Shown here: in pieces, positions 33,830 through 43,282 of the stretch
How positions within the stretch are numbered: the stretch's first letter is position 1
Layout of the letters: every line of letters begins with the position of its first letter
Assembly: GCA_024695935.1 (NCBI GenBank)
Contig: JAILHH010000008.1
Location: forward strand, 33,336-97,335
Reading direction: 5' to 3'
From: Acetatifactor sp.
GTDB lineage: Bacteria; Bacillota; Clostridia; Lachnospirales; Lachnospiraceae
Length of the DNA stretch: 64,000 nt
Notes under the pieces: generated by a model
What the model was told of the DNA's origin: nothing
The model's input: the letters and a program-made list of their open reading frames with translations, nothing else
The model's database searches: none
Made by a program: the position numbers and the translations under genes

Positions 33830-34336
33830 ATGAAGGACGAACGTTGGGATATATATGACAAGAATAAGATGAAGACCGGTCGCACAATGAAGAGAAACGA
33901 TTGGTGTTTAAAGGATGACGAGTATCATCTGACAGTGCTTGGAGTGGTTCGGAGAAGGGACGGAAAATTTCTGATCTCAAAGAGAGTGATGACCAAATCC
34001 TGGGCTCCCGGATGGTGGGAAGTTTCCGGAGGAGCATGTATGGCTGGCGAAGAGTCCGAGGAAGCAGTAAAGAGAGAAGTTCTTGAGGAAACAGGCCTTG
34101 ATGTGTCAAATGCAGAAGGCGGATACTGTTTCACATATCACAGAGAGAATCCCGGAAAGGGCGACAACTATTTTGTGGATGTATATAAATTCATAATGGA
34201 TTTTGACGAGAGTGACGTGTCCATGCAGGAAGAAGAAACTGACGGATACAAACTCGCCACCCTTGACGAGATAAAGGAAATCGCAAAGAGGGGCGAGTTT
34301 CTGCATTATGACAGTATAAAGGCTGTGTTTGATTAA
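33830..34336 (+). CDS. Nudix hydrolase
   Basis: A 168-residue enzyme hydrolysing a nucleoside diphosphate linked to another moiety. The Nudix box is complete: it starts GGACMAGEESEEA at about residue 65 and ends REVLEETGL, giving the GX5EX7REUXEEXGU pattern. The N-terminal WDIYDKNKMKTGRTMKRND resembles the isopentenyl-diphosphate isomerase-like or YfcD-like Nudix subgroup, but the isomerase cysteine signature is missing. Substrate unknown. GGAGAGG lies upstream. A hairpin terminator follows (34342-34370). Confidence 0.88.
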   Translation: MKDERWDIYDKNKMKTGRTMKRNDWCLKDDEYHLTVLGVVRRRDGKFLISKRVMTKSWAPGWWEVSGGACMAGEESEEAVKREVLEETGLDVSNAEGGYCFTYHRENPGKGDNYFVDVYKFIMDFDESDVSMQEEETDGYKLATLDEIKEIAKRGEFLHYDSIKAVFD

Positions 34337-34341
34337 AACTG

Positions 34342-34370
34342 AAGCGTTGGCGTGTGAGCCGGCGCTTTTT
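34342..34370 (+). terminator. Terminator after the Nudix gene
   Basis: AGCGTTGGC pairs with GCCGGCGCT through two G-T wobbles, six-base loop, then TTTTT. Confidence 0.75.
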
Positions 34371-34412
34371 AAGTTTGATGAACATGAATAAATCAAAAAC
34401 GAGGTGATAAAT

Positions 34413-35726
34413 ATGTGGTGGGACGAAGCGGTATTTTATCAGATATATCCGTTGGGATTTTGCGGAGCACCGTTTGAGAATGACGGAATTGAGACAAACA
34501 GGATTTTGAAGGTGGTGGATTGGATTCCGCATATAAAGAAGCTTGGGGTGAATGCAATCTATTTTTCGCCCATATTTGAGTCGGATACCCATGGCTACAA
34601 CACGAGGGACTATTTTAAAGTCGATAAGAGGCTTGGAAGCAATAAAGATTTCAAGGAAGTATGCGAGGCTCTGCACAAAGAAGGGATAAAAGTAGTGCTG
34701 GACGGAGTCTTTAACCACGTGGGCAGAGGTTTTTGGGCATTTAAGGATGTGCTTGAAAAAAGGGAGGCATCGCCATATGTTTCCTGGTTTTCGCGAATTG
34801 CATTCGACGGAAATTCCAATTACAATGACGGATTATGGTACGAAGGCTGGGAAGGAAACTACGATCTGGTAAAGCTTAATCTCAGAAATGAAGATGTGAT
34901 AAATCATATTTTTTCTGCTATCAGATACTGGGTTGAAGAATTTGACATAGACGGGCTGAGGCTTGATGTGGCTTACTGCCTGGACCCGGATTTTATAAAG
35001 AGATTAAGGCGGTTTTGTGATGATTTAAAGCCGGAGTTTTTCCTGCTGGGAGAGACGTTGTTTGGGGATTACAACAGGCTTATGAACGATGAGATGCTCC
35101 ACTCCGTAACGAATTATGAATGCTATAAGGGGCTTCACTCAAGTTTTAATTCCATGAACATGTTTGAGATAAACCATTCGCTCCTTCGCCAGTTTGGCCC
35201 GGAGCAGTGGACTCTTTACAAGGGAAAAAGGCTGTTAAGCTTCGTGGATAACCATGATGTTACAAGGGTTTCTTCTATATTAAACAATGGAAACCATTTA
35301 CCTCTTATCTACGCGCTGGCTTTTGGTATGCCCGGCATCCCCTGCGTGTATTACGGAAGCGAGTGGGGCGCGGAGGGCAGAAAAGAGGATGGAGACCCCG
35401 CTCTGAGGCCCTGCTTTGAGAATTATGAAGAAAATGAACTCTTTACATTTATCTCAAAACTCTCTGAGGCAAAAAAAGGCAGTAAGGCTTTAAACTACGG
35501 GGATTTTAAGTCCGTTGTCCTCACAAACAGACAGTGTGTATTTTCCAGGCAGTGGGAGGAGGAGAAGGTATACGTTTGCATAAACGCGGATGAAAATGAT
35601 TTCTTTGCGGGATTTGATGTGGGAAGTAACAGAGTAAAGGACCTGATCACCGGTGAGGAGTATGATTTTAACGGAGGTATCAGTCTCTCTGCATACAGCG
35701 CGTTGTTTTTGATCCCTTGCAAATAA
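34413..35726 (+). CDS. GH13 alpha-amylase family enzyme, short form
   Basis: A 437-residue intracellular GH13 glycosidase lacking extra domains: the barrel starts at the first residues (WWDEAVFYQIYPLGF). Conserved regions are DGVFNHVG (about 100), GLRLDVAY with the nucleophile aspartate (about 185), LLGETLFG with the acid/base glutamate (about 216) and SFVDNHDVTR (about 288). ATG at 34413 has GAGGTGA eight bases upstream; a GTG at 34404 overlaps that site and is less likely. The short length and absence of a CBM34-like domain set it apart from the enzyme at 2703; probable substrates are maltodextrins. Confidence 0.87.
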   Translation: MWWDEAVFYQIYPLGFCGAPFENDGIETNRILKVVDWIPHIKKLGVNAIYFSPIFESDTHGYNTRDYFKVDKRLGSNKDFKEVCEALHKEGIKVVLDGVFNHVGRGFWAFKDVLEKREASPYVSWFSRIAFDGNSNYNDGLWYEGWEGNYDLVKLNLRNEDVINHIFSAIRYWVEEFDIDGLRLDVAYCLDPDFIKRLRRFCDDLKPEFFLLGETLFGDYNRLMNDEMLHSVTNYECYKGLHSSFNSMNMFEINHSLLRQFGPEQWTLYKGKRLLSFVDNHDVTRVSSILNNGNHLPLIYALAFGMPGIPCVYYGSEWGAEGRKEDGDPALRPCFENYEENELFTFISKLSEAKKGSKALNYGDFKSVVLTNRQCVFSRQWEEEKVYVCINADENDFFAGFDVGSNRVKDLITGEEYDFNGGISLSAYSALFLIPCK

Positions 35727-35904
35727 AAAGAGGTATTTTGTTTTTAGAAAAAGTTTATTATAAAGTTCCGTTCTTTTAATTTCATAAAAAAATATGTGTG
35801 ATATACTTAAGCCATACATGAGGCTTAGGATATATGCCGGATGGTCCGGACTATATTAATTTTTGAAGTATTTTCGCAGTTTATCAAAACGGTAAAAAAA
35901 GACA

Positions 35905-37383
35905 ATGAAGTTTAAAACCAGGATACGAATAACATTTATAACTATCATATTGTTGCCGCTTCTGTTAACGGCGCTTGCCTTTTTGCTCATTGGGTTTTAT
36001 CTGTCAAACGATTTTAAAACCGCAGTGTCAAACCCCACGGTGGAACTGTCTGAGAGCATGCAGGAGCTTACAAATTATTCCGATGATCTCTACAAGGATC
36101 TGTTAAAGGTAAAGGAAGAAAACCCCGAAAAGTTTGAGGATGTGGAATTTCTTCAATCGGTGACAGACGGCATATCGGGAAACAACACCTTCATCATGGT
36201 GCGAAAAGACGGTGCGGTTTATTACAGCGGAAATGACAGAGCGTCGGGAAAACTGATGGATATGCTCCCTGCATACGGCGGCGGAGATATTTCCACTGAA
36301 TCGGGATATTATTACAAAAATCCGGAGAGATATGTAAAACAGATTGATTTCAGATTCTCCGACGGATCGGAGGGAAGCCTCTTTGTGGTGACTGCGGCAG
36401 CAACCGTGATCTCCAAAAGACTCCTTGCGGATATGACCATAGCCATCATGGCCATATTGGTGTTTACAAGCGGTATGCTCACCAGGTGGATCTCAAAGAG
36501 CGTGTTTTCACCCCTCGGGGAATTAAACGTGGCCATGCAAAAGATCAAGGAAGGAAACTTTGACTATTCCCTTCCAACCGAAGCCAAGGGAGAGATGGGA
36601 GATCTCTACAGAAATTACGAGGACATGCGCCTGAGGCTAAAGGAATCATCCGAGGAAAAGGTTGAACAGGAAAAGAACAACAAAGAGCTTATCAGCAATA
36701 TATCCCACGATCTGAAAACACCCATCACTGCTATTAAGGGTTATGTTGAAGGCATCATGGACGGTGTGGCGGACACGCCGGAAAAGGTGGATAAGTATAT
36801 AAAGACCATTTACAACAAGGCAAATGATATGGACAAGCTCATAAACGAGCTGACCCTTTACTCGGGAATCGAAAACAGCAGGATCCCTTACAATTTCCAC
36901 AGGATAAATGTGGCGGATTATTTCGGTGACTGTGTGGAGGAAGTGGGACTTGACCTTGAGTCAAAGAGTATCAAGCTTGACTATGAAAATATGGTTGACA
37001 GGGACACCTTGGTAATAGCCGATCCCGAGCAGCTGAAAAAAGTGATAAATAATATCATCAGCAACTCGGTAAAATACATGGACAAGCACGAAGGCCACAT
37101 AGCCATTCGCATATTGGACGAAGCGGATTCCATCCGGGTGGAGATAGAGGATAACGGCAAGGGCATCGCTCAGCAGGATCTGCAAAAGATCTTCGACAGA
37201 TTCTACAGGACGGATACTTCCAGAAACTCTGCCCAGGGCGGAAGCGGAATCGGACTTTCCATAGTAAAAAAGATAATAGAGGACCACGGAGGATACATAT
37301 GGGCCACCTCAAAAGAGGGCGAAGGAACATGTATGCACTTTGTCCTCAGAAAATATATAGAGTTACAGGCTACAGAAGTTTAA
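35905..37383 (+). CDS. Membrane sensor histidine kinase
   Basis: Signal-transducing kinase of 492 residues. Two membrane segments (about 10-33 and 174-192) enclose an outer sensor of about 140 residues. HAMP (about 193-246) is followed by the dimerisation/phosphorylation helix NISHDLKTPITAIKGY with H268, then the ATPase domain with the N box INNIISNSVKYMD, G1 DNGKGIA, F box IFDRFYRTD and G2 GGSGIGLSIVKKI. The gene is 32 bases before its response regulator. Sensed signal unknown. The ribosome binding site is weak; the promoter region carries a CCGGATGGTCCGG palindrome near 35838. Confidence 0.92.
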   Translation: MKFKTRIRITFITIILLPLLLTALAFLLIGFYLSNDFKTAVSNPTVELSESMQELTNYSDDLYKDLLKVKEENPEKFEDVEFLQSVTDGISGNNTFIMVRKDGAVYYSGNDRASGKLMDMLPAYGGGDISTESGYYYKNPERYVKQIDFRFSDGSEGSLFVVTAAATVISKRLLADMTIAIMAILVFTSGMLTRWISKSVFSPLGELNVAMQKIKEGNFDYSLPTEAKGEMGDLYRNYEDMRLRLKESSEEKVEQEKNNKELISNISHDLKTPITAIKGYVEGIMDGVADTPEKVDKYIKTIYNKANDMDKLINELTLYSGIENSRIPYNFHRINVADYFGDCVEEVGLDLESKSIKLDYENMVDRDTLVIADPEQLKKVINNIISNSVKYMDKHEGHIAIRILDEADSIRVEIEDNGKGIAQQDLQKIFDRFYRTDTSRNSAQGGSGIGLSIVKKIIEDHGGYIWATSKEGEGTCMHFVLRKYIELQATEV

Positions 37384-37415
37384 AAGTATCAGCATAGGAT
37401 AAGGAAGGAGTTAAT

Positions 37416-38108
37416 ATGAGCAAGATTCTTATCATTGAAGATGAAGGCGCAATTGCCGATCTGGAAAAAGATTATTTGGAACTGAGCGGTTTTGAAGTAG
37501 ATATCTCAAACGAGGGAGACGAGGGATTAAAGAAAGCCCTGGCAGATGAATATGACCTGGTGGTGTTAGATCTGATGCTGCCGGGAATGGATGGATTTGA
37601 AGTATGCAAGAACATTCGTGAGAAAAAGGACATCCCGATCCTGATGGTATCTGCCAGAAAAGATGACATAGACAAGATCAGGGGTCTGGGTCTTGGAGCA
37701 GATGATTATATGACAAAGCCCTTCAGCCCAAGCGAGCTGGTGGCCAGAGTAAAGGCACATCTGGCCAGATATGAGAGACTGGTGGGAGCTAGCCAAAAGC
37801 CGGAAAACGATATCGTGGAGATCAGAGGGATCCGCATCGACAAGACCGCAAGGCGTGTTTATGTGGACGGTGAGGAGAGGATCTTTACCACAAAGGAGTT
37901 TGACCTCCTCACATTTTTGGCAGAGCATCCTAACCACGTATATACAAAGGAAGAGCTCTTCAGAGAGATCTGGGACATGGATTCCATCGGAGATATTGCA
38001 ACAGTTACCGTGCATATCAAAAAGATCCGTGAAAAGATCGAGGAAAATACCGCAAAGCCCGAATATATCGAGACTATTTGGGGTGTGGGATACAGATTCA
38101 AGATTTAA
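37416..38108 (+). CDS. OmpR/PhoB family response regulator
   Basis: A 230-residue DNA-binding regulator paired with the kinase upstream. The receiver domain has the acidic pocket E8/D9, phospho-acceptor D52 in VVLDLMLPGMDG and the conserved lysine in MTKPFSPSELVAR. The C-terminal winged helix carries TTKEFDLLTFLAEHPNHVYTKEELFREIW and TVTVHIKKIREKIE, ending WGVGYRF. AAGGAAGGAG precedes the start. Nine bases separate it from the rRNA methyltransferase gene, so these may share a transcript. Confidence 0.95.
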   Translation: MSKILIIEDEGAIADLEKDYLELSGFEVDISNEGDEGLKKALADEYDLVVLDLMLPGMDGFEVCKNIREKKDIPILMVSARKDDIDKIRGLGLGADDYMTKPFSPSELVARVKAHLARYERLVGASQKPENDIVEIRGIRIDKTARRVYVDGEERIFTTKEFDLLTFLAEHPNHVYTKEELFREIWDMDSIGDIATVTVHIKKIREKIEENTAKPEYIETIWGVGYRFKI

Positions 38109-38117
38109 GGAGTTATT

Positions 38118-39521
38118 ATGCTTCCTGTAGAATTTGAAAGCAGAATGATGGGAATGCTGGGGGATGAATATGAGGCTTTCGCAGAGACTTTTCAAGGCGG
38201 AAAATATCAGGCCCTTAGGTTAAATTCACTGAAAAAAAATAAAGACGGCAAAACGGCGGCAGAGGTTCTAAGGACTTCTGCCTTTTGTGGTGATGAAGTT
38301 TCCTGGGCAAAAAACGGATATTATTATGATGCGGATGTCACACCCGGGAAACACCCATACCACGAGGCTGGACTATATTATATCCAGGAGCCCAGCGCTA
38401 TGGCGCCGGTGGGGTTTTTGGATGTGACTCCCGGAGAGTTCGTGCTCGATCTGTGCGCGGCACCGGGTGGAAAGAGTACCCAGATAGGGGCACTTTTGCA
38501 AGGGGAGGGCCTCCTTGTTTCAAATGAGATCAATCCCCAGAGAGCAAAGATCCTGTCGGAGAATATAGAGAGAATGGGTATTCGAAATGCCTATGTCACA
38601 AACGAGTCCCCGGATAAATTGAGCAAAGTGTTCCCCTCATATTTTCACAAGATATTGGTGGATGCGCCCTGCTCCGGTGAAGGGATGTTTCGGAAAAACG
38701 AGGAGGCTGTTACGGAGTGGAGCTTAGAAAATGTAAAGCTCTGTGCCTCCAGGCAGGACATGATCCTGGATGAAGCCGCAAAGATGCTCCTGCCCGGAGG
38801 CAGGATCGTTTATTCAACCTGTACGTTTGCTCCCGCTGAAAATGAGGGAAGTATCTCCAGGTTTTTAAACAGGCACCCTGAGTTTAAGATCCTTACCATA
38901 GACGGAAAGGCCCTTGGTATAGAAGGCGACTGTGGCGGAGTCCCCGAATATGTGGAAGACGCAGCCCCCGGAATTGAGGGTACTCTCAGGCTATGGCCAC
39001 ACAAAATAAAGGGCGAAGGTCATTTTGCGGCAGTACTCCAAAAGGAAGGGGAGACGCCTGATGGTTATATTCCCTGCGCGGCAAACGGATTCCTGACAGG
39101 GGTCAGAGAAAAAGACATTGCTTTATACAGAGAATTTGAAAAGGAATTCTTGAATGTGAAGCTTCAAGGAGTATTCGTTAAATTCGGAGAAAATATATAT
39201 CTTGCGCCGGAGAATGCTCCTGATATAAAAGGCCTCAAGATATTAAGATGCGGCCTGCAGCTTGGAAGCGAAAAGAAAAACAGGTTCGAACCCTCCCATG
39301 CGCTGGGGCTCTACCTTTCTCCCTCGGAGGCAAAGTATTTCTGCGATCTGAAAGCGGATGATGGAAGTGCGGGAAGCTTTCAAAACGGACTTACCTTTAA
39401 TTACGATGGTGAAAAAGGGTGGTATCTTATTGGTGTGGACGGATTTTCCACGGGCTGGGGTAAACTGGCCGGCGGGATCATGAAAAACCACTACCCCAAG
39501 GGACTCAGGAAATCATATTGA
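38118..39521 (+). CDS. RsmF/NOL1-type rRNA cytosine-C5 methyltransferase
   Basis: SAM-dependent methyltransferase, 467 residues, expected to make 5-methylcytidine in 16S rRNA. After a short N-terminal domain with SLKKN, the Rossmann region has LDLCAAPGGKSTQIG (about 111-125). The two catalytic cysteines lie in DAPCSGEGMFRKN and YSTCTFAPAENEG. The last 130 residues match the RsmF-type C-terminal (FKBP/PUA-like) domain ending GWYLIGVDGFSTGWGKL. AAGGAG lies upstream. The stop overlaps the region where the pseudouridine synthase begins, so the two RNA-modification genes are probably coupled. Confidence 0.9.
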   Translation: MLPVEFESRMMGMLGDEYEAFAETFQGGKYQALRLNSLKKNKDGKTAAEVLRTSAFCGDEVSWAKNGYYYDADVTPGKHPYHEAGLYYIQEPSAMAPVGFLDVTPGEFVLDLCAAPGGKSTQIGALLQGEGLLVSNEINPQRAKILSENIERMGIRNAYVTNESPDKLSKVFPSYFHKILVDAPCSGEGMFRKNEEAVTEWSLENVKLCASRQDMILDEAAKMLLPGGRIVYSTCTFAPAENEGSISRFLNRHPEFKILTIDGKALGIEGDCGGVPEYVEDAAPGIEGTLRLWPHKIKGEGHFAAVLQKEGETPDGYIPCAANGFLTGVREKDIALYREFEKEFLNVKLQGVFVKFGENIYLAPENAPDIKGLKILRCGLQLGSEKKNRFEPSHALGLYLSPSEAKYFCDLKADDGSAGSFQNGLTFNYDGEKGWYLIGVDGFSTGWGKLAGGIMKNHYPKGLRKSY

Positions 39522-39541
39522 TAAATGAAAAGGTGAGGTCA

Positions 39542-40216
39542 ATGGATCTAGACATCAGGTACGAGGATGAAAATATAATAGTGGTGTATAAACCAAAGGG
39601 ACTTGCCACGCAGACAGGCAGGGTGGGACAGCAGGATATGGTAAGCCTTTTGAAAAACCATCTGGCAAAAGCTTCAGGATCGGGAGCTCCTTTTCTTGGC
39701 GTGGTGCACAGGCTGGACCAGCCGGTGGACGGACTATTAGTATTTGCAAAGGACAAGGCATCTGCCGCCGCCCTGTCACAGCAGCTGTCAGGGGGGATAT
39801 TAAACAAGCATTATACTGCCACTGTGTGTGGAAAAGTTCCGGAGGAAAGAGTATGTCTGGAGGATTATTTGATAAAAAATGAAAAAAATCTTGCAAAAAT
39901 AGTCCCAAAGGACTACAAGGGGGCAAAAAAAGCCATATTATACTTTATCCGTACAGAGACTTTGGATGAAAAAAATCAAATATATAAATTGGATGTGGAG
40001 ATTGAGACGGGAAGATTCCACCAGATCAGATGCCAGCTTGCCGGCGCCGGATATCCTATTTTGGGAGATCAAAAGTACGGTACCGGAGAGTCCGGGACTT
40101 TGTCTGCGGAGCTGGGGGTGAGAAATGTGGCACTGACGGCATGCACCCTGGAGTTTGTGCATCCAACGACCCATAAAAAAATGAGCTTTAGGCTTGACCC
40201 TCACTATCGGCTATGA
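39542..40216 (+). CDS. RluA family pseudouridine synthase
   Basis: Isomerises specific uridines in rRNA or tRNA. The 224-residue enzyme is a catalytic domain without an S4 domain. Motif I is IRYEDENIIVVYKPKGL, motif II VVHRLDQPVDGLLVFAKD with the catalytic aspartate, and motif III GRFHQIRCQLAGAGYPILGDQKYG. ATG at 39542 is supported by AGGTGAGG (39531-39538); an upstream TTG at 39518 overlaps the previous gene. Target uridine unknown. Confidence 0.92.
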   Translation: MDLDIRYEDENIIVVYKPKGLATQTGRVGQQDMVSLLKNHLAKASGSGAPFLGVVHRLDQPVDGLLVFAKDKASAAALSQQLSGGILNKHYTATVCGKVPEERVCLEDYLIKNEKNLAKIVPKDYKGAKKAILYFIRTETLDEKNQIYKLDVEIETGRFHQIRCQLAGAGYPILGDQKYGTGESGTLSAELGVRNVALTACTLEFVHPTTHKKMSFRLDPHYRL

Positions 40217-40353
40217 TAGTATATAACCGTTTTATGGCTACTGCCCTCCGGCAGAGTCGAAAGACAACCCCTTACAAGGGGGATAAATTTTGCACGCATG
40301 CAAATTTATCAGGAAAAGACCGGCAAACGGCTTTTACCAAAGGAGGAAATTTT
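40217..40353 (+). promoter_or_regulatory. Structured 5' leader of the ECF S-component gene
   Basis: About 100 bases packed with consecutive hairpins: CTGCC-CTCC-GGCAG (40241-40254), GTC-GAAA-GAC (40256-40265), CCCCTT-AC-AAGGGG (40268-40281), GATAAATTT/AAATTTATC (40282-40310) and CCG-N5-CGG (40320-40330). The ribosome binding site AGGAGG (40341-40346) follows. It does not match a riboswitch I can name. It may be a regulatory RNA, perhaps responding to the transported vitamin. Confidence 0.5.
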
Positions 40354-41037
40354 ATGCGTAACGACACAATCAAGGGGCTGGTTCTCACAGCCTTATTTGC
40401 AGCGATTATTATCATAATGGCTTACACACCTTTAGGTTATATTCCATTGGTGGTGATCAATGCAACCATTATTCACATCCCCGTTATTTTGGGATCTTTG
40501 TTCTGTGGACCAAAGAAAGGTGCTTTTCTGGGGTTCATCTTTGGATTTACCAGTTTTTTAAAGAATACATTGACACCGACATCTCTGTCAGCTTTTGTGT
40601 TTTCTCCTGTTATTGCAGCGGGAACAGTGGGCATTAGCGGCGTGTTTAAGAGCGCGTTTATATGCTTTGTTCCCAGAATTTTGGTGGGCGTGCTTCCGTA
40701 TTTTATATACAAGGGCATCAGAAAGCTGGGAGTTTGCTCCAAGCTCAACAGGGTATTTGCGCTGGCAGTTGCCGGAGCTGCGGGAGCCATGACCAATACT
40801 TTGCTGGTAATGGGCGGCATCTATGTGCTCTACAAGGATGCATATGCAGAGGCTCAGAAAATTGAGGCAGAGGCAGTGCTTGGTCTGATTGGCGGAGTAA
40901 TAAGTTTTAACGGTGTGATCGAAGCTGCTCTGGCAGCGTTTTTGGTGGCGGTTATAGGACTTGCGCTGTTAAAAGTCGCACCTATTGAAGTCAGCGAAAA
41001 AAAGGAAGAGGAAGCCGGCGTAAAAAGTGCGGCGTAG
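40354..41037 (+). CDS. ECF transporter S component, probable pantothenate
   Basis: Substrate-capturing membrane subunit of an energy-coupling-factor vitamin importer, 227 residues, with about six membrane segments. The first segment (about 6-25) contains ALFAAIIIIMAY, and VINATIIHIPVILGSLFCGPKKGAFLGFIFG is typical of S components, which share an ATPase/T module encoded elsewhere. AGGAGG seven bases before the ATG at 40354 fixes the start. The coaBC gene is 38 bases downstream, which makes pantothenate the most likely ligand (inference from context). The C-terminus is acidic and cytoplasmic. Confidence 0.82.
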   Translation: MRNDTIKGLVLTALFAAIIIIMAYTPLGYIPLVVINATIIHIPVILGSLFCGPKKGAFLGFIFGFTSFLKNTLTPTSLSAFVFSPVIAAGTVGISGVFKSAFICFVPRILVGVLPYFIYKGIRKLGVCSKLNRVFALAVAGAAGAMTNTLLVMGGIYVLYKDAYAEAQKIEAEAVLGLIGGVISFNGVIEAALAAFLVAVIGLALLKVAPIEVSEKKEEEAGVKSAA

Positions 41038-41075
41038 GCTCAGTTTAATGCGTGCGTGCAAGAAAGTGAGAAAAT

Positions 41076-42281
41076 ATGATTGATAACAAAACAGTAGTGC
41101 TGGGTGTAACCGGTTCCATAGCAGCATACAAGACAGCCAGCCTTGCCAGCGCTCTGAAAAAGTTAAATTGTGACGTGCATGTCATAATGACAAAAAATGC
41201 AGTCAATTTCATAAATCCCATTACATTTGAGACTTTGACCGGAAATAAGTGTCTGATCGACACCTTTGACAGAAATTTTGAATTTAATGTGGAGCATGTG
41301 GCCCTTGCAAAGGCAGCGGATATTTTTGTGGTGGCCCCCGCCAGCGCAAATGTGATCGGGAAAATAGCGGGTGGCATCGCAGACGATATGCTCACCACCA
41401 CCATATTGGGGTGCAAATGTCCGGTGCTTGTGGCTCCTGCCATGAACACAAATATGTATGACAACCCAATCCTGCAGGACAATCTGGATAAACTAAGGAG
41501 ATTCGGATACAGGATAATCGAGCCTGCGGAGGGGTATCTGGCCTGCGGAGATACCGGCAAAGGCAAAATGCCCGAGCCGGAGGAGCTTTTAGAGTATATT
41601 AAACTTGAGATAGCCGAAAAAAAGGACCTTGCCGGAAAGAGGATTGTTATAACAGCAGGACCCACCATAGAAAAGCTGGACCCGGTGAGGTTTATATCAA
41701 ACCATTCCACGGGCAAGATGGGCTATGCCCTCGCCGCTGAATGTGCAAGGCGGGGAGCCGATGTGACTTTGGTGAGTGGGCCTGTAGCCATCAAGGCCCC
41801 CATGGGAGTGGAACTGGTAAAGATAAACAGTGCCCGGGAGATGGCAAGCGCCGTAAAGGAGAGGTTTTCCTGCACCGATATCGTGATAAAGGCTGCAGCA
41901 GTGGCGGATTACAGGCCTGTATCCGTTAGCAGTGAAAAGATAAAAAAGTCCGATTCGGACATGTCGATAGAACTGGAACGCACCGAGGATATTTTAAAAT
42001 ATTTGGGAGAGCACAAGGCTCCCGGACAGATAGTATGCGGTTTTTCCATGGAGACGGAGAATCTGATAGATAATTCCAGGGCAAAGCTCAATAAGAAAAA
42101 CTGTGATATGATAGTGGCCAACAATCTAAAGGTTGCCGGGGCAGGCTTTGGCACTGATACTAACGTGGTTACTCTTATCACCGCTGAGGGTGAGACAGAG
42201 CTGGAGATCATGTCAAAGGAAATGGTGGCTCACAGGATTATGGATGAGATTGTGAAAATGTCTGTTCAAAAAAGCTGCTGA
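41076..42281 (+). CDS. coaBC: Bifunctional phosphopantothenoylcysteine decarboxylase/phosphopantothenate-cysteine ligase
   Basis: Two consecutive steps of coenzyme A synthesis from 4'-phosphopantothenate. The 401-residue protein has the FMN-dependent CoaC domain (1-185) with GVTGSIAAYKTASL, the catalytic histidine in VEHVALAKAAD, PAMNTNMYDNP and the cysteine flap GYLACGDTGKGKMPEP. The CTP-dependent CoaB domain (190-401) has ITAGPTIEKLDPVRFISNHSTGKMGYALA and KKNCDMIVANNL. Its last 44 bases overlap, on the opposite strand, the end of the LysR gene. It follows the probable pantothenate transporter gene. Confidence 0.95.
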   Translation: MIDNKTVVLGVTGSIAAYKTASLASALKKLNCDVHVIMTKNAVNFINPITFETLTGNKCLIDTFDRNFEFNVEHVALAKAADIFVVAPASANVIGKIAGGIADDMLTTTILGCKCPVLVAPAMNTNMYDNPILQDNLDKLRRFGYRIIEPAEGYLACGDTGKGKMPEPEELLEYIKLEIAEKKDLAGKRIVITAGPTIEKLDPVRFISNHSTGKMGYALAAECARRGADVTLVSGPVAIKAPMGVELVKINSAREMASAVKERFSCTDIVIKAAAVADYRPVSVSSEKIKKSDSDMSIELERTEDILKYLGEHKAPGQIVCGFSMETENLIDNSRAKLNKKNCDMIVANNLKVAGAGFGTDTNVVTLITAEGETELEIMSKEMVAHRIMDEIVKMSVQKSC

Positions 42282-43122
42282 TAAGGGGGATGCAGGTTTT
42301 TACGGTGTTTTTTCTGTAGCCCTCGTTCCAGCACAGGTAAATATATCTTTCCGGGGCAAAATCCTCCACAGCCCTCAGGCAGAGGGTGCTGTTTTTCATG
42401 GCGCCCCAGGTGAGCTTTGGGATAAAGGCGATGCCAAGGTTTTCGGACAGAAGCCGCCTTAATATTGTGGGGTTGTCGACCCTTATGGAAACGTTGGGCT
42501 CAAAATTTTTTTGAGAGAGAGCATTTGATACCATCTGTTCCAGGGCCCATCCTGATTCAAGAGCGATAAAGTCATAGTATTTTAAATCTTCCAGATTAAT
42601 GGAAGTTTTTTTGTTTAAAGAGTGCCCTTCCGGCACAGCTAATAGGATCTTTTCTTTTAACAGAAGGGTTGCGTTTATATCATCAAGGGGCGTGGAGGAA
42701 GCGATTATCCTAAGGTCATTGTCGGTATCGTTTGAAACACCCTTTTCCCACTGGTGAACTCTGAAGGTGATGTCTGTTGTGTTTTCTTTTAAATATGTAA
42801 GAAGGGAGGGCAGATACATGGAGGCGCATCCAACGAAGAGACTAAGCGTGGAACCCAGGTTGTGATTGATCTCCCTGATCTCATCCATGGCTGAGGCGTA
42901 GATGCGGTCCATATCCTTTATGGCATGGTAAAAAACGACGCCGCTGTCATTTAGACTGATATTTTTCCCTGTTCTGTCAAAGAGCGAAAATCCGATCTCT
43001 TTTTCAAGCCGCTTAACGGTTTGCGACAGAGATGACTGTGAAATACACAGTTCTTCTGCAGCTTTCGTGATATTCATATGTTCAACCACTTTTAAAAAGT
43101 ATTTCAATTGATTACTTTCCAT
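42238..43122 (-). CDS. LysR family transcriptional regulator
   Basis: A 294-residue regulator with N-terminal winged helix (YFLKVVEHMNITKAAEELCISQSSLSQTVKRLEKEIGFSLFDR, residues 8-50) and a periplasmic-binding-like effector domain from about 90. It is divergent from the AEC transporter gene (160-base gap with a TATATATATA tract), the usual layout for LysR control of its neighbour. The 3' end overlaps coaBC by 44 bp in convergent orientation. Effector unknown, probably a small organic acid carried by the transporter (inference). Confidence 0.92.
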   Translation of the reverse strand: MESNQLKYFLKVVEHMNITKAAEELCISQSSLSQTVKRLEKEIGFSLFDRTGKNISLNDSGVVFYHAIKDMDRIYASAMDEIREINHNLGSTLSLFVGCASMYLPSLLTYLKENTTDITFRVHQWEKGVSNDTDNDLRIIASSTPLDDINATLLLKEKILLAVPEGHSLNKKTSINLEDLKYYDFIALESGWALEQMVSNALSQKNFEPNVSIRVDNPTILRRLLSENLGIAFIPKLTWGAMKNSTLCLRAVEDFAPERYIYLCWNEGYRKNTVKTCIPLISSFFEQTFSQSHP

Positions 43123-43282
43123 AATAAGTTAAAACCTCTTAAAACAGATGCAAACATAATTTATAACTTATATATATATTAACAAAGAGATATTTCTTTT
43201 TCAATAATCAGGGTGTTAATATGGGTATGGAAGTGTTTTATAATATTAATGAAACAGGCTTGGTAAAAAGAGGAGAGAGATA

